Source: Bacteroidota bacterium (GTDB lineage Bacteria > Bacteroidota > Bacteroidia > B-17B0 > B-17BO). From it: a stretch of 7,719 bases of DNA. The position numbers and the translations under genes are program-made. Of the stretch, positions 1 through 6,318 are shown piece after piece. The DNA is taken from the NCBI GenBank assembly GCA_025356715.1, contig JANXRU010000382.1, positions 1-7,719 of the forward strand, written 5' to 3'. Within the stretch, counting starts at the first letter, position 1. The number at the start of each line of letters is the position of its first letter. Under the pieces are notes generated by a model. That model was given only the letters and a program-made list of their open reading frames with translations, made no database searches and was not told the origin of the DNA.

Positions 1-1
1 T

Positions 2-1522
2 ATAAAAAAACTAGCTATTACTTCAGCGAGTAATGTTATACTCATTACCGACTTAGGTGGCACTTCAGATTATCAAGCTAATGGCACAGAAAATAATTAC
101 ATTACTCAAAATACAAATGATATATATTACGAAAACATGAATCAATGTTGGGTGGCTGATAATACTTTAGGATTAATAGATGTAAAAGGGAATTTTAACA
201 AAAAAACATTATTGGTAAATGGCCCTTCAGCAAATTTCGCTAATGACATGGCAATTAAAGATGGAAACATTGCCTTAGCTCCCGTTAATTTAGGTGATAC
301 ATATTCAAATCAATTTAACGGAACCCCACCAAGTTTATATTATAATAATGAATGGAAATCATTAGAAAATATTGTTCCATATATACAAGATATAAATTGT
401 GTAACTATTGACCCTAATGATAAAAGTCACATTTGTTACGCTACTATTAGTTCAGGAGTAGTTGAATTAAAAAATTATCAATTAGTTAGTGTTATTACTG
501 AAACAAATAGTCCTTTGGTTGGATATCAGGGAACGGGTCCGTTATTTATTACAGGAATCAGTTTTGATAAAAATTCTAATCTTTGGAACTTAGTAACAAA
601 CAGCTCTAAATTAATTCAAGTTCGAAGAAAAAATAATACATGGGCGTTACTTGATTTTTCCCAAACAATACCTGCAGGAACGTTATCAAAAGTTATATTT
701 AATAAATATGGCCAAGCTTGGGTTATTATGGCTAGAGGTGTTGGATTAATGGTTTACAATGACGCTAATGGTCTTTCTGCGCCAAATACATCAAACACAA
801 AGCTAATAACAACAGCAAAAGGGCAAGGTTTATTACCTTCAGTAGATATTTTTTCGATTTGTGAAGATTTGGATGGGAAAATATGGGTTGGTACACAAAA
901 AGGTATTACCGTTTTTTATAATCCTGAAAATGTATTTACAAACAGTAATTGGGATAGTCAACAAATATTAATAGAGCAAGATGGTCATGTTGCTGTATTA
1001 CTTGGAGATGATAAAGTTACTGCCATAGCAGTAGATGGTGCAAATCGAAAATGGGTAGGAACAGAAACGTCAGGTTTATACTGCCTATCAGCTGATGGTC
1101 AAACTCAAATTCATCATTTTACTTTTGAAAATAGTCCATTGTATTCAAATTCAATTAGATCGCTTGCCATTGATGAAATTACAGGAGATGTATTTATTGC
1201 CAATGAAATAGGTGTTCAATCATATAGATCGTCAATTATTAAAGGATTTGAAGATTTCAGTAACGTACATGCTTTTCCTAATCCAATTCGACCAGGATAT
1301 AGCGACCCAATTTACATCACTGGATTAATAGATGAAGCAATTGTCAAAATCACGGATGTTGCCGGAAACTTAGTGTGGGAAACAAAATCACAAGGCGGAC
1401 AAATTGAATGGAGTTTACAAACGATAAGTGGCTCTAGAGTTTCAAGTGGCGTGTATTTAATAAATTGTTCTTCAGCAAACGGTGAGAAGTCAGGAACCAC
1501 CAAGCTATTAGTAATTAACTAA
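2..1522 (+). CDS. porZ: PorZ-like T9SS attachment-complex protein, 5' end cut by window
   Basis: The reading frame is open from the first full codon of the window, so the gene starts upstream; 506 residues are visible. An internal ATG at 137 is not the start. The body looks like a beta-propeller protein, with repeats of the two-component-regulator propeller type: one W-V-G-T near fragment residues 295-298 (DGKIWVGT) and another near 351-354 (RKWVGT). The last ~84 residues (about 423-506) are a type A T9SS sorting domain that begins FPNPIRPGY, contains VKITDVAGNLVWET and ends with SSGVYLINC and a short KLLVIN tail. In Porphyromonas gingivalis, PorZ is a surface protein that works with PorU, PorV and PorQ to attach cargo to anionic LPS. 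The match to PorZ rests on the two-part layout and on the wording of the C-terminal domain, which resembles PorZ more than ordinary cargo. A different propeller-type T9SS cargo protein is the alternative. The stop codon lies 4 bp before recO, suggesting co-transcription. Confidence 0.8.
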   Translation: MKKLAITSASNVILITDLGGTSDYQANGTENNYITQNTNDIYYENMNQCWVADNTLGLIDVKGNFNKKTLLVNGPSANFANDMAIKDGNIALAPVNLGDTYSNQFNGTPPSLYYNNEWKSLENIVPYIQDINCVTIDPNDKSHICYATISSGVVELKNYQLVSVITETNSPLVGYQGTGPLFITGISFDKNSNLWNLVTNSSKLIQVRRKNNTWALLDFSQTIPAGTLSKVIFNKYGQAWVIMARGVGLMVYNDANGLSAPNTSNTKLITTAKGQGLLPSVDIFSICEDLDGKIWVGTQKGITVFYNPENVFTNSNWDSQQILIEQDGHVAVLLGDDKVTAIAVDGANRKWVGTETSGLYCLSADGQTQIHHFTFENSPLYSNSIRSLAIDEITGDVFIANEIGVQSYRSSIIKGFEDFSNVHAFPNPIRPGYSDPIYITGLIDEAIVKITDVAGNLVWETKSQGGQIEWSLQTISGSRVSSGVYLINCSSANGEKSGTTKLLVIN

Positions 1523-1526
1523 TAAA

Positions 1527-2252
1527 ATGCTCTACACTACACAAGGCATTGTTTTGCATAATATAAAATATGCCGACAAACGCATTATTTCTAAAATTTA
1601 CACCAAAAATTTTGGATTAATTTCCGCAAACATTCATATTGGAAATACACCTAAATCAAAAATAAAAGCAGGTGTTATACAACCTCTCACTCAAATAGAA
1701 TTTGTAGTGTCATTAAAAGAAAATAAAGACATTCAACAGGTGTCAGAAATAAAATGTTTGTTTGTTTATACAGATTTACAAACTAATTTTAATAAATTAT
1801 GTATGGCTCAATTTTTAAATGAAATGCTGTACAAATGCATTAAGGAACAAACTCCAAATGATGATTTATTTCATCTTATTTGTCACACATATCAATGGTT
1901 AGATAAAATCGAAAATAATTATTCAGAAACGCATATTTATTTTTTAATGGAGTTAACAAAACATTTAGGTTTTTATCCAACAAATAATTACAGTAATCAA
2001 TCTCCTTATTTTGATACGTTAGAAGGGAAATTTGATGCGTCAACTAAAAGTTTCCCTATGGGTTTTGATAGTTGGCAATCTGGTTTATTTTCAGACTTAT
2101 TTTCTTATTCAATAACAAATCAAAAAAAAATATCCAGGCCAGAGAGGCTTGCTTTATTAGATTGCATCGTACATTATTATAAAATGCAATTACCAGGTTT
2201 ACACGAAATTAAATCATACCGTGTATTACAAGAAATGTCCAACGAAATCTAA
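1527..2252 (+). CDS. recO: DNA repair protein RecO
   Basis: This is a 241-residue protein of normal RecO length. RecO binds single-stranded DNA and, with RecR, loads RecA onto SSB-coated gaps in the RecF pathway. Residues 1-80 form the N-terminal OB-fold (TQGIVLHNIKYADKRIISKIYTKNFGL, then SKIKAGVIQPLTQIEFVV). The rest is the helical C-terminal domain, with the HLGFYP motif near 146-151 and a conserved end (LLDCIVHYYKMQLPGLHEIKSYRVL, 210-234). Many RecO proteins carry a four-cysteine zinc site in the segment equivalent to 158-185; here that stretch contains no cysteine. I take this as a lineage trait, since other Bacteroidetes RecO proteins also appear to lack it. The ATG is 4 bp after the upstream stop codon and the N-terminus aligns with the family, so the start is secure. 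No clear Shine-Dalgarno site is present. The gene converges on the phosphohexomutase gene. Confidence 0.95.
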   Translation: MLYTTQGIVLHNIKYADKRIISKIYTKNFGLISANIHIGNTPKSKIKAGVIQPLTQIEFVVSLKENKDIQQVSEIKCLFVYTDLQTNFNKLCMAQFLNEMLYKCIKEQTPNDDLFHLICHTYQWLDKIENNYSETHIYFLMELTKHLGFYPTNNYSNQSPYFDTLEGKFDASTKSFPMGFDSWQSGLFSDLFSYSITNQKKISRPERLALLDCIVHYYKMQLPGLHEIKSYRVLQEMSNEI

Positions 2253-2265
2253 TTCATTGGACATT
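2234..2265. terminator. Hairpin at the recO stop codon, between convergent genes
   Basis: Perfect 9-bp arms AATGTCCAA (2234-2242) and TTGGACATT (2257-2265) enclose a 14-nt loop. Three more pairs (GAA with TTC) could form inside after one mismatch. The recO stop codon (2250-2252) lies in the loop. It sits between two convergent genes and could act as a bidirectional terminator, but neither side has a strong U-run, so it may only slow or stabilise transcript ends. Confidence 0.5.
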
Positions 2266-2286
2266 CTTAAATTTTAAAACTATATT

Positions 2287-3693
2287 TTAACTCAATAACG
2301 TTTCTTGAACTGCTTTTAGCAATTTTCTAGTATTCTCAATTGTATTGCTTTCGGCATAAATACGCAATACAGGCTCTGTTCCGCTAGCGCGTATCATAAT
2401 CCATTGTTCATTTTCAAAATGATATTTCCAACCATCAATCGTTTCTAAACGCTCTACTTTATATGACCCAAAAGATTTATAGATATCATCTTTACAACCT
2501 TTAATTACTTTTTGTTTAATGGCTTCGTCTAAGTGTAAATCATTACGCTCATAAACAAAAGCTCCCGTAATTTCATACAAATCCTCTATCAATTGCTCTA
2601 AGGTTTTTCCAGATTTAGCCATGTATTCCCAAATAGTCAAACCCATCCAAATCCCATCGCGTTCAGGAATGTGGCCTTTAATTGCTATACCACCGCTTTC
2701 TTCTCCGCCCATAATCACATCTTCGGTAATCATATAACCAGCAATATGTTTAAATCCAATTTGAGTAATCATAATTGGCAAATTATATAATTTAGCTAAT
2801 TTGTGAATGCGTGGCGTTACAGAAAATGCGGCAACAATTTTTCCTCCATATTTTTTTTCTTCAACTAAATATTTTATTAGCAACAATATAATGTGATGAG
2901 AATCAACAAAATTTCCTTTACTATCGTAAAGTCCAATTCTATCAGCATCTCCGTCGGTACATAAACCACAATTTATTTTCCCATCCTTTTTAATCAAATT
3001 ACTAAATTCCAATAAGTTTTTGTGAATTGGCTCTGGTGCTTGCCCATGAAATCCTGGATTATCATCATCATGTAAATGAATAATTTCAGGAAATAATCGT
3101 TTCATCACATTTTTACCAGCACCAAACATACTGTCGTATGCCAATTTCATATTAGAATTTTTGATAGCTTTAATATCAAAAGAAGCTTCAACATGTTTTA
3201 CATACATATCCTCTAAATTTGTATATTCTAATAAGCCTTTAGATTCAGCATCTTTCAAGCTAACGCTATCCAAATCTAAAGTATACCTATCTGCAATCAT
3301 ATCTTCAATTTCTTGAATTTTTTCAGGAATTAATGGTCCGCCATAATGTCCTTTTAATTTATAACCATTATAAGATGGTGGATTATGACTAGCCGTAATA
3401 ATAATACCTAACGAAGCGCCAAGCTTTAATGCACCTAAAGAAATCATGGGAGTTGATACGAAGTCTTTTGCTAAAAACACTTTAATGCCATTGGCAATAA
3501 ATACTTTAGCTGTTGTTTCTGCAAATAATTCGCCTGCAAAACGACAATCGTGACCTACAACAGCACTTGGGTTTTCAAAATTTTTCTTTAACCATATTGA
3601 AGTAGCTTCAGTTACACGAGCCACATTTTCTACTGTAAAATCTTTTGCTATAATAGCTCTCCAACCGTCTGTTCCAAATTTAATCTTTGTCAT
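2287..3693 (-). CDS. Phosphoglucomutase/phosphomannomutase (alpha-D-phosphohexomutase family)
   Basis: This 468-residue enzyme is full length for its family, which interconverts sugar 1-phosphates and 6-phosphates in the cytoplasm through a phosphoserine and a bisphosphate intermediate. All four family signatures are intact. The active-site serine is Ser102 in TASHNP (100-105). The Mg2+ loop is D247-G-D249-A-D251-R. The sugar-specificity loop is GGEESGG (329-335). The phosphate-binding loop is RASGTEP (435-441). The N-terminus (KFGTDGWRAIIAKDFT) is typical of the roughly 470-residue PGM/PMM group found in many bacteria, rather than GlmM (whose serine loop differs) or the longer PgcA type. Sequence alone does not settle whether glucose, mannose or both are used, so I give no symbol. 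The start is an ATG behind an A-rich leader without a Shine-Dalgarno site. It follows bioF by 67 bp in the same direction, where a separate promoter is possible. No metabolic link to biotin is evident. Confidence 0.93.
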   Translation of the reverse strand: MTKIKFGTDGWRAIIAKDFTVENVARVTEATSIWLKKNFENPSAVVGHDCRFAGELFAETTAKVFIANGIKVFLAKDFVSTPMISLGALKLGASLGIIITASHNPPSYNGYKLKGHYGGPLIPEKIQEIEDMIADRYTLDLDSVSLKDAESKGLLEYTNLEDMYVKHVEASFDIKAIKNSNMKLAYDSMFGAGKNVMKRLFPEIIHLHDDDNPGFHGQAPEPIHKNLLEFSNLIKKDGKINCGLCTDGDADRIGLYDSKGNFVDSHHIILLLIKYLVEEKKYGGKIVAAFSVTPRIHKLAKLYNLPIMITQIGFKHIAGYMITEDVIMGGEESGGIAIKGHIPERDGIWMGLTIWEYMAKSGKTLEQLIEDLYEITGAFVYERNDLHLDEAIKQKVIKGCKDDIYKSFGSYKVERLETIDGWKYHFENEQWIMIRASGTEPVLRIYAESNTIENTRKLLKAVQETLLS

Positions 3694-3713
3694 AATAATA
3701 TTTTTTTGAGGTA

Positions 3714-3744
3714 TAAATGTATTTATAAATAGTGATTTTACAAA
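3714..3744 (-). promoter_or_regulatory. Candidate Bacteroidetes-type promoter for the phosphohexomutase gene
   Basis: Read on the minus strand, TTTG (3744-3741) is followed after exactly 19 nt by TACATTTA (3721-3714). This matches the Bacteroidetes -33 TTTG and -7 TAnnTTTG elements at all but the last base of the -7 box. It lies between the bioF stop and the mutase ATG and would give a short leader of about 15 nt. I see no terminator after bioF, so read-through from bioF is also possible. Confidence 0.45.
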
Positions 3745-3760
3745 GGATATATTAATCTTA

Positions 3761-4891
3761 TTATCCTAATAAACCAAGCAGTAAATCAATTTGGTTTGTG
3801 GTATTATAGGCATGTAAACAAACACGAATACGTTCTAATCCTTCTTTAACAGTTGGGCTTTTGATAGATTTCACAAACAAGTTTTTATCCCAACAAGTTT
3901 CTTCTACTAATTGTACTTGCTTGTTTCCGGAAGTAATTTTGCAATGGATAGCACTCGTACTTTGTATAAACGAATTAGAAAAATTTAACTTCGAATTAAA
4001 ATAAGAAATGGTATTCTGTAATAATTCAATTTGCTTGGTATTCTCTAATAATTGATAAGCGGCTTTAATAGCCAATAAACTATGTTCGGGCATTGCAGTA
4101 GTATAAATAAAGGAACGAGAAAAATTGATTAAATAATTTTTCAACACCTCACTCCCAACAACGGATGCACCATGACAGCCCATTGCTTTACCATATGTAT
4201 AAATACGAGCAAAACAATCATTCTCAATATGTAATTCATTACATAAACCTTTTCCTTTAGTTCCAAAAAAGCCAATAGCATGCGCTTCATCCACAATTAA
4301 GTGAGCCTTATATTTATTGCATAATTCAACATAAGCTTTTAAAGGAGAACAATCTCCATCCATGGAATAAACACTTTCTACAACAATATAAATCTCTTTA
4401 AAATTCTCCTTATACCTTTCTAATAAAGATTCCAAAGCCTCAACCGAATTATGTTTAAATTTATAGTGAGTCGCATAACTTAACCTAATACCGTCGATTA
4501 ATGACGCATGAATCAACTCATCACTTAAAATTAAATCTCCTTTTTGAGGAACAGAAGATAGCAAACCTATATTTGCATCGTACCCCGAATTAAAAATCAA
4601 AGCAGATTCTGAATGATGAAATTTGGCGATATCATCTTCTATTTCTTGAAACAATTTAGAGTTTCCAGAAATTAAACGTGAGCCTGAAGAGCCTGTTTTA
4701 AATGAAGGGTGAAGGGTTTGAATTTCTTTTTGTAATAAACCTAAAGTTGAAAACCCTAAATAATCATTACTTGAAAAATCAATAAGAGGATAATCTGTTT
4801 TTAATATTCTTAAACTATTTTCAACAGTTCTTTTATTAAGAGCATCTGTTAAAAATGCAGGAAAAAGTTGTGATTTATTATTTTTATTCAA
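3761..4891 (-). CDS. bioF: 8-amino-7-oxononanoate synthase (BioF)
   Basis: This is a 376-residue PLP enzyme of the alpha-oxoamine synthase family. BioF condenses pimeloyl-ACP (or pimeloyl-CoA) with L-alanine to give 8-amino-7-oxononanoate, the first committed ring-building step of biotin synthesis. Family landmarks are SSNDYLGF (40-47), SSGSRLISGN (68-77), His128 in ELIHAS as the PLP-stacking residue, DEAHAIGFFG (201-210) with Asp201 and His204, and the Schiff-base lysine Lys235 in YTYGKAMG. The end (GLERIRVCLHAYNT, 351-364) is also typical. The closely related enzymes KBL (2-amino-3-ketobutyrate CoA ligase) and SPT are alternatives, but the adjacent bioB makes BioF much more likely. The start codon is TTG at 4891-4889: an in-frame TAA lies only two codons upstream (4900-4898), and the next in-frame ATG is at codon 177, so TTG is the only conventional start. 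Two ORFs in one operon: bioB ends 13 bp upstream. Confidence 0.92.
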   Translation of the reverse strand: MNKNNKSQLFPAFLTDALNKRTVENSLRILKTDYPLIDFSSNDYLGFSTLGLLQKEIQTLHPSFKTGSSGSRLISGNSKLFQEIEDDIAKFHHSESALIFNSGYDANIGLLSSVPQKGDLILSDELIHASLIDGIRLSYATHYKFKHNSVEALESLLERYKENFKEIYIVVESVYSMDGDCSPLKAYVELCNKYKAHLIVDEAHAIGFFGTKGKGLCNELHIENDCFARIYTYGKAMGCHGASVVGSEVLKNYLINFSRSFIYTTAMPEHSLLAIKAAYQLLENTKQIELLQNTISYFNSKLNFSNSFIQSTSAIHCKITSGNKQVQLVEETCWDKNLFVKSIKSPTVKEGLERIRVCLHAYNTTNQIDLLLGLLG

Positions 4892-4904
4892 AATAATTTA
4901 AAAC

Positions 4905-5885
4905 TTAAACTAATTCTTCTTTCTTCAATTTATCTACAAACGCCTGCTTGTTTGATAAACCTAATATTTTAAACATTTCCATATCCTGATTATATAGAGG
5001 ATTTGGAGTGGTTAATAATTTTTCGCCGGCAAAAATAGAATTAGCACCAGCCATAAAACATAAAGCTTGCCCTTCCATACTCATGCTCAAGCGGCCAGCT
5101 GATAAACGAACCGCTGTTCGTGGTAATACAATTCGAGCCGTTGCAATCATACGAACCATATCCCAAATTGGCACTGGAGGTTGATTTTCCATTGGCGTTC
5201 CTTCTACAGCTACTAATGCATTAATAGGAACCGATTCCGGTTGAGGACGCAATAAACTTAATGTGTATAACATCCCAACTCTATCTTCTACTTTTTCCCC
5301 CATTCCAATAATTCCACCAGAACATACTGTTAATCCTGCTTTACGCACATTTTTAATAGTACCAATTCTATCTTCGAACGTACGGGTAGAAATAATATTT
5401 TCGTAATTTTCTTCGCTGGTATCTATATTATGATTGTATGCGTATAATCCAGCTTCTGCCAATCGTTTAGCTTGATCTTCGGTAACCATTCCTAAAGTAG
5501 CGCATACTTCTAAACCTTTACTATTAATGGTTTTCACCATATCTAACACGGTATCAAAATCTTTATTGTCACGTACTTCGCGCCAAGCAGCACCTAAGCA
5601 CATTCTACTTGCTCCACCTGCTTTTGCATTATTTGCAGCTTCGTCCACTTCGGGCACACTCATTAATTTATGAACCTTTACTTCCGTATGATAACGAGCT
5701 GCTTGCGGGCAATATGAGCAATCTTCAGGGCAACCGCCAGTCTTAATTGACAATAAAGAGCTCACTTGAACCTCTCCAACAGTATGATTTTGTTTATGAA
5801 CTTCTGCTGCATTGTATATTAATTCCATTAACGGTGTATTATACACCTCTAAAATTTCTTCTTTAGTCCAGTCTTTTGTAGCCAT
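4905..5885 (-). CDS. bioB: Biotin synthase (BioB), radical SAM enzyme
   Basis: This is a 326-residue protein of standard BioB length. BioB inserts sulfur into dethiobiotin to make biotin, using S-adenosylmethionine, a [4Fe-4S] cluster and a sacrificial [2Fe-2S] cluster. The radical-SAM motif CPEDCSYC supplies Cys52, Cys56 and Cys59. The [2Fe-2S] ligands are all present: Cys96 ([10 protein letters not shown]), Cys128 (EVCATLG), Cys188 ([12 protein letters not shown]) and Arg260 (AVRLSAGR), almost position for position with the E. coli enzyme. [10 protein letters not shown] (150-159) and the NPLYNQD tail (295-301) are also family-typical. The ATG is confirmed by the start of the conserved N-terminal helix and by a well-placed promoter just upstream. 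It is the first gene of a bioB-bioF unit on the minus strand. bioA, bioD, bioC and bioH are not in the window and would have to be elsewhere for a complete pathway. Confidence 0.97.
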   Translation of the reverse strand: MATKDWTKEEILEVYNTPLMELIYNAAEVHKQNHTVGEVQVSSLLSIKTGGCPEDCSYCPQAARYHTEVKVHKLMSVPEVDEAANNAKAGGASRMCLGAAWREVRDNKDFDTVLDMVKTINSKGLEVCATLGMVTEDQAKRLAEAGLYAYNHNIDTSEENYENIISTRTFEDRIGTIKNVRKAGLTVCSGGIIGMGEKVEDRVGMLYTLSLLRPQPESVPINALVAVEGTPMENQPPVPIWDMVRMIATARIVLPRTAVRLSAGRLSMSMEGQALCFMAGANSIFAGEKLLTTPNPLYNQDMEMFKILGLSNKQAFVDKLKKEELV

Positions 5886-5895
5886 TTTTTACGAA

Positions 5896-5907
5896 TGTTA
5901 TCTAACA
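5896..5907. promoter_or_regulatory. Short palindrome at the bioB transcription start, possible operator
   Basis: TGTTA (5896-5900) and TAACA (5903-5907) form a 12-bp near-palindrome with a TC spacer. It overlaps the 3' end of the bioB -7 box and the predicted start site, a place where a repressor could block transcription. A second copy of the half-site lies at 5956-5962 (TTGTTAG) in inverted orientation, and another TGTTAT is at 5970-5975. The spacing does not match the known BirA operator layout, so the cognate regulator is unknown and the site may be chance in AT-rich DNA. Confidence 0.3.
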
Positions 5908-5936
5908 AATTTACGACTAATGCTGTAATCTCCAAA
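5906..5936 (-). promoter_or_regulatory. bioB: Bacteroidetes-type promoter of bioB
   Basis: On the minus strand, TTTG (5936-5933) is separated by exactly 19 nt from TAAATTTG (5913-5906). This is a full match to the TTTG-N19-TAnnTTTG consensus described for the primary sigma factor of Bacteroidetes. Transcription would begin near 5900, giving a leader of roughly 15 nt that ends in an A-rich stretch (GTAAAAA) directly before the bioB ATG. Confidence 0.7.
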
Positions 5937-6016
5937 AGGAAATACTATTAATTAGTTGTTAGTAAATAATGTTATAAATCGTGTCACTATTTTAATAAAA
6001 ACCGTTATTTGTGAGT

Positions 6017-6313
6017 ATGATAAAACGTATTTCTATATTATTACTATTTTTATTTACAGCATATTTGCCTATAAAAGCACAATATGCCGAAAGTAAAGAA
6101 AGAAAAAGAATGTGGAGAAAGTCGCTACATAGACGTAAAAATCGACAGGCTTTTAACCCATATTTAGATAAGAAAAGTAAAGATAAACCAAGTGCAGTAG
6201 CTGCTGCTGAAGACAAAAAAGGGACTCGTAAAATGAAAAGGGACTTTAAAAGACAGCAAAGACGCGCTATGAAAAAAATGGGTATTAAGGAAGCTAAAGT
6301 AAAAAAAGCATAA
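6017..6313 (+). CDS. Small, strongly basic exported protein of unknown function
   Basis: I do not recognise this 98-residue protein. The N-terminus (MIKRISILLLFLFTAYLPIKA, 1-21) is a clear Sec signal peptide with cleavage likely after Ala21, and there is no lipobox cysteine. The mature part of about 77 residues has about 30 Lys/Arg against about 8 Asp/Glu and no cysteine. It has two basic blocks: ESKERKRMWRKSLHRRKNRQ near 25-44, and GTRKMKRDFKRQQRRAMKK near 69-87, separated by FNPYLDKKSKDKPS and a short Ala-rich stretch. This composition suggests binding to nucleic acid, LPS or another polyanion in the periplasm, but that is inference. I chose the ATG at 6017 over an in-frame GTG at 6011 because it gives a canonical MIKR signal-peptide start. 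It is divergent from bioB and ends 5 bp before the nth-bcp gene, so the two are likely co-transcribed. I see no convincing promoter for it. Confidence 0.75.
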   Translation: MIKRISILLLFLFTAYLPIKAQYAESKERKRMWRKSLHRRKNRQAFNPYLDKKSKDKPSAVAAAEDKKGTRKMKRDFKRQQRRAMKKMGIKEAKVKKA

Positions 6314-6318
6314 TTCGG

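Noticed and set aside
1312..1503. Minus-strand open frame of 63 codons inside the porZ 3' end
   Set aside because: It lies entirely opposite the conserved T9SS sorting domain, resembles no family and has no promoter or leader of its own.
137..1522. ATG at 137 as the true start of the first gene
   Set aside because: The frame is open for 45 codons upstream to the window edge with propeller-like sequence, so the gene is truncated by the window.
3720..3731. 12-bp perfect palindrome TATTTATAAATA between bioF and the mutase gene
   Set aside because: It is made only of A and T, lies in the spacer of the candidate promoter, and is expected by chance in such AT-rich DNA; it is also not a terminator.
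5896..5962. Classical BirA operator
   Set aside because: The half-sites resemble TTGTTA-type sequences, but neither the 2-nt nor the 47-nt spacing fits known BirA operators, so I list it only as a possible operator.
6011..6016. GTG at 6011 as the start of the small basic protein
   Set aside because: It adds only Met-Ser before MIKR; the ATG at 6017 gives the more typical signal-peptide start.
5941..6016. Promoter for the small basic protein and nth-bcp
   Set aside because: No TAnnTTTG with a TTTG/TTG about 19 nt upstream was found on the plus strand; GTTATTTG near 6004-6011 matches only the second half and lies too close to the ATG.
5992..6216. Minus-strand open frame of 74 codons opposite the small basic protein
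   Set aside because: The plus-strand frame has a textbook signal peptide and tight spacing to nth-bcp; the minus frame is its shadow.
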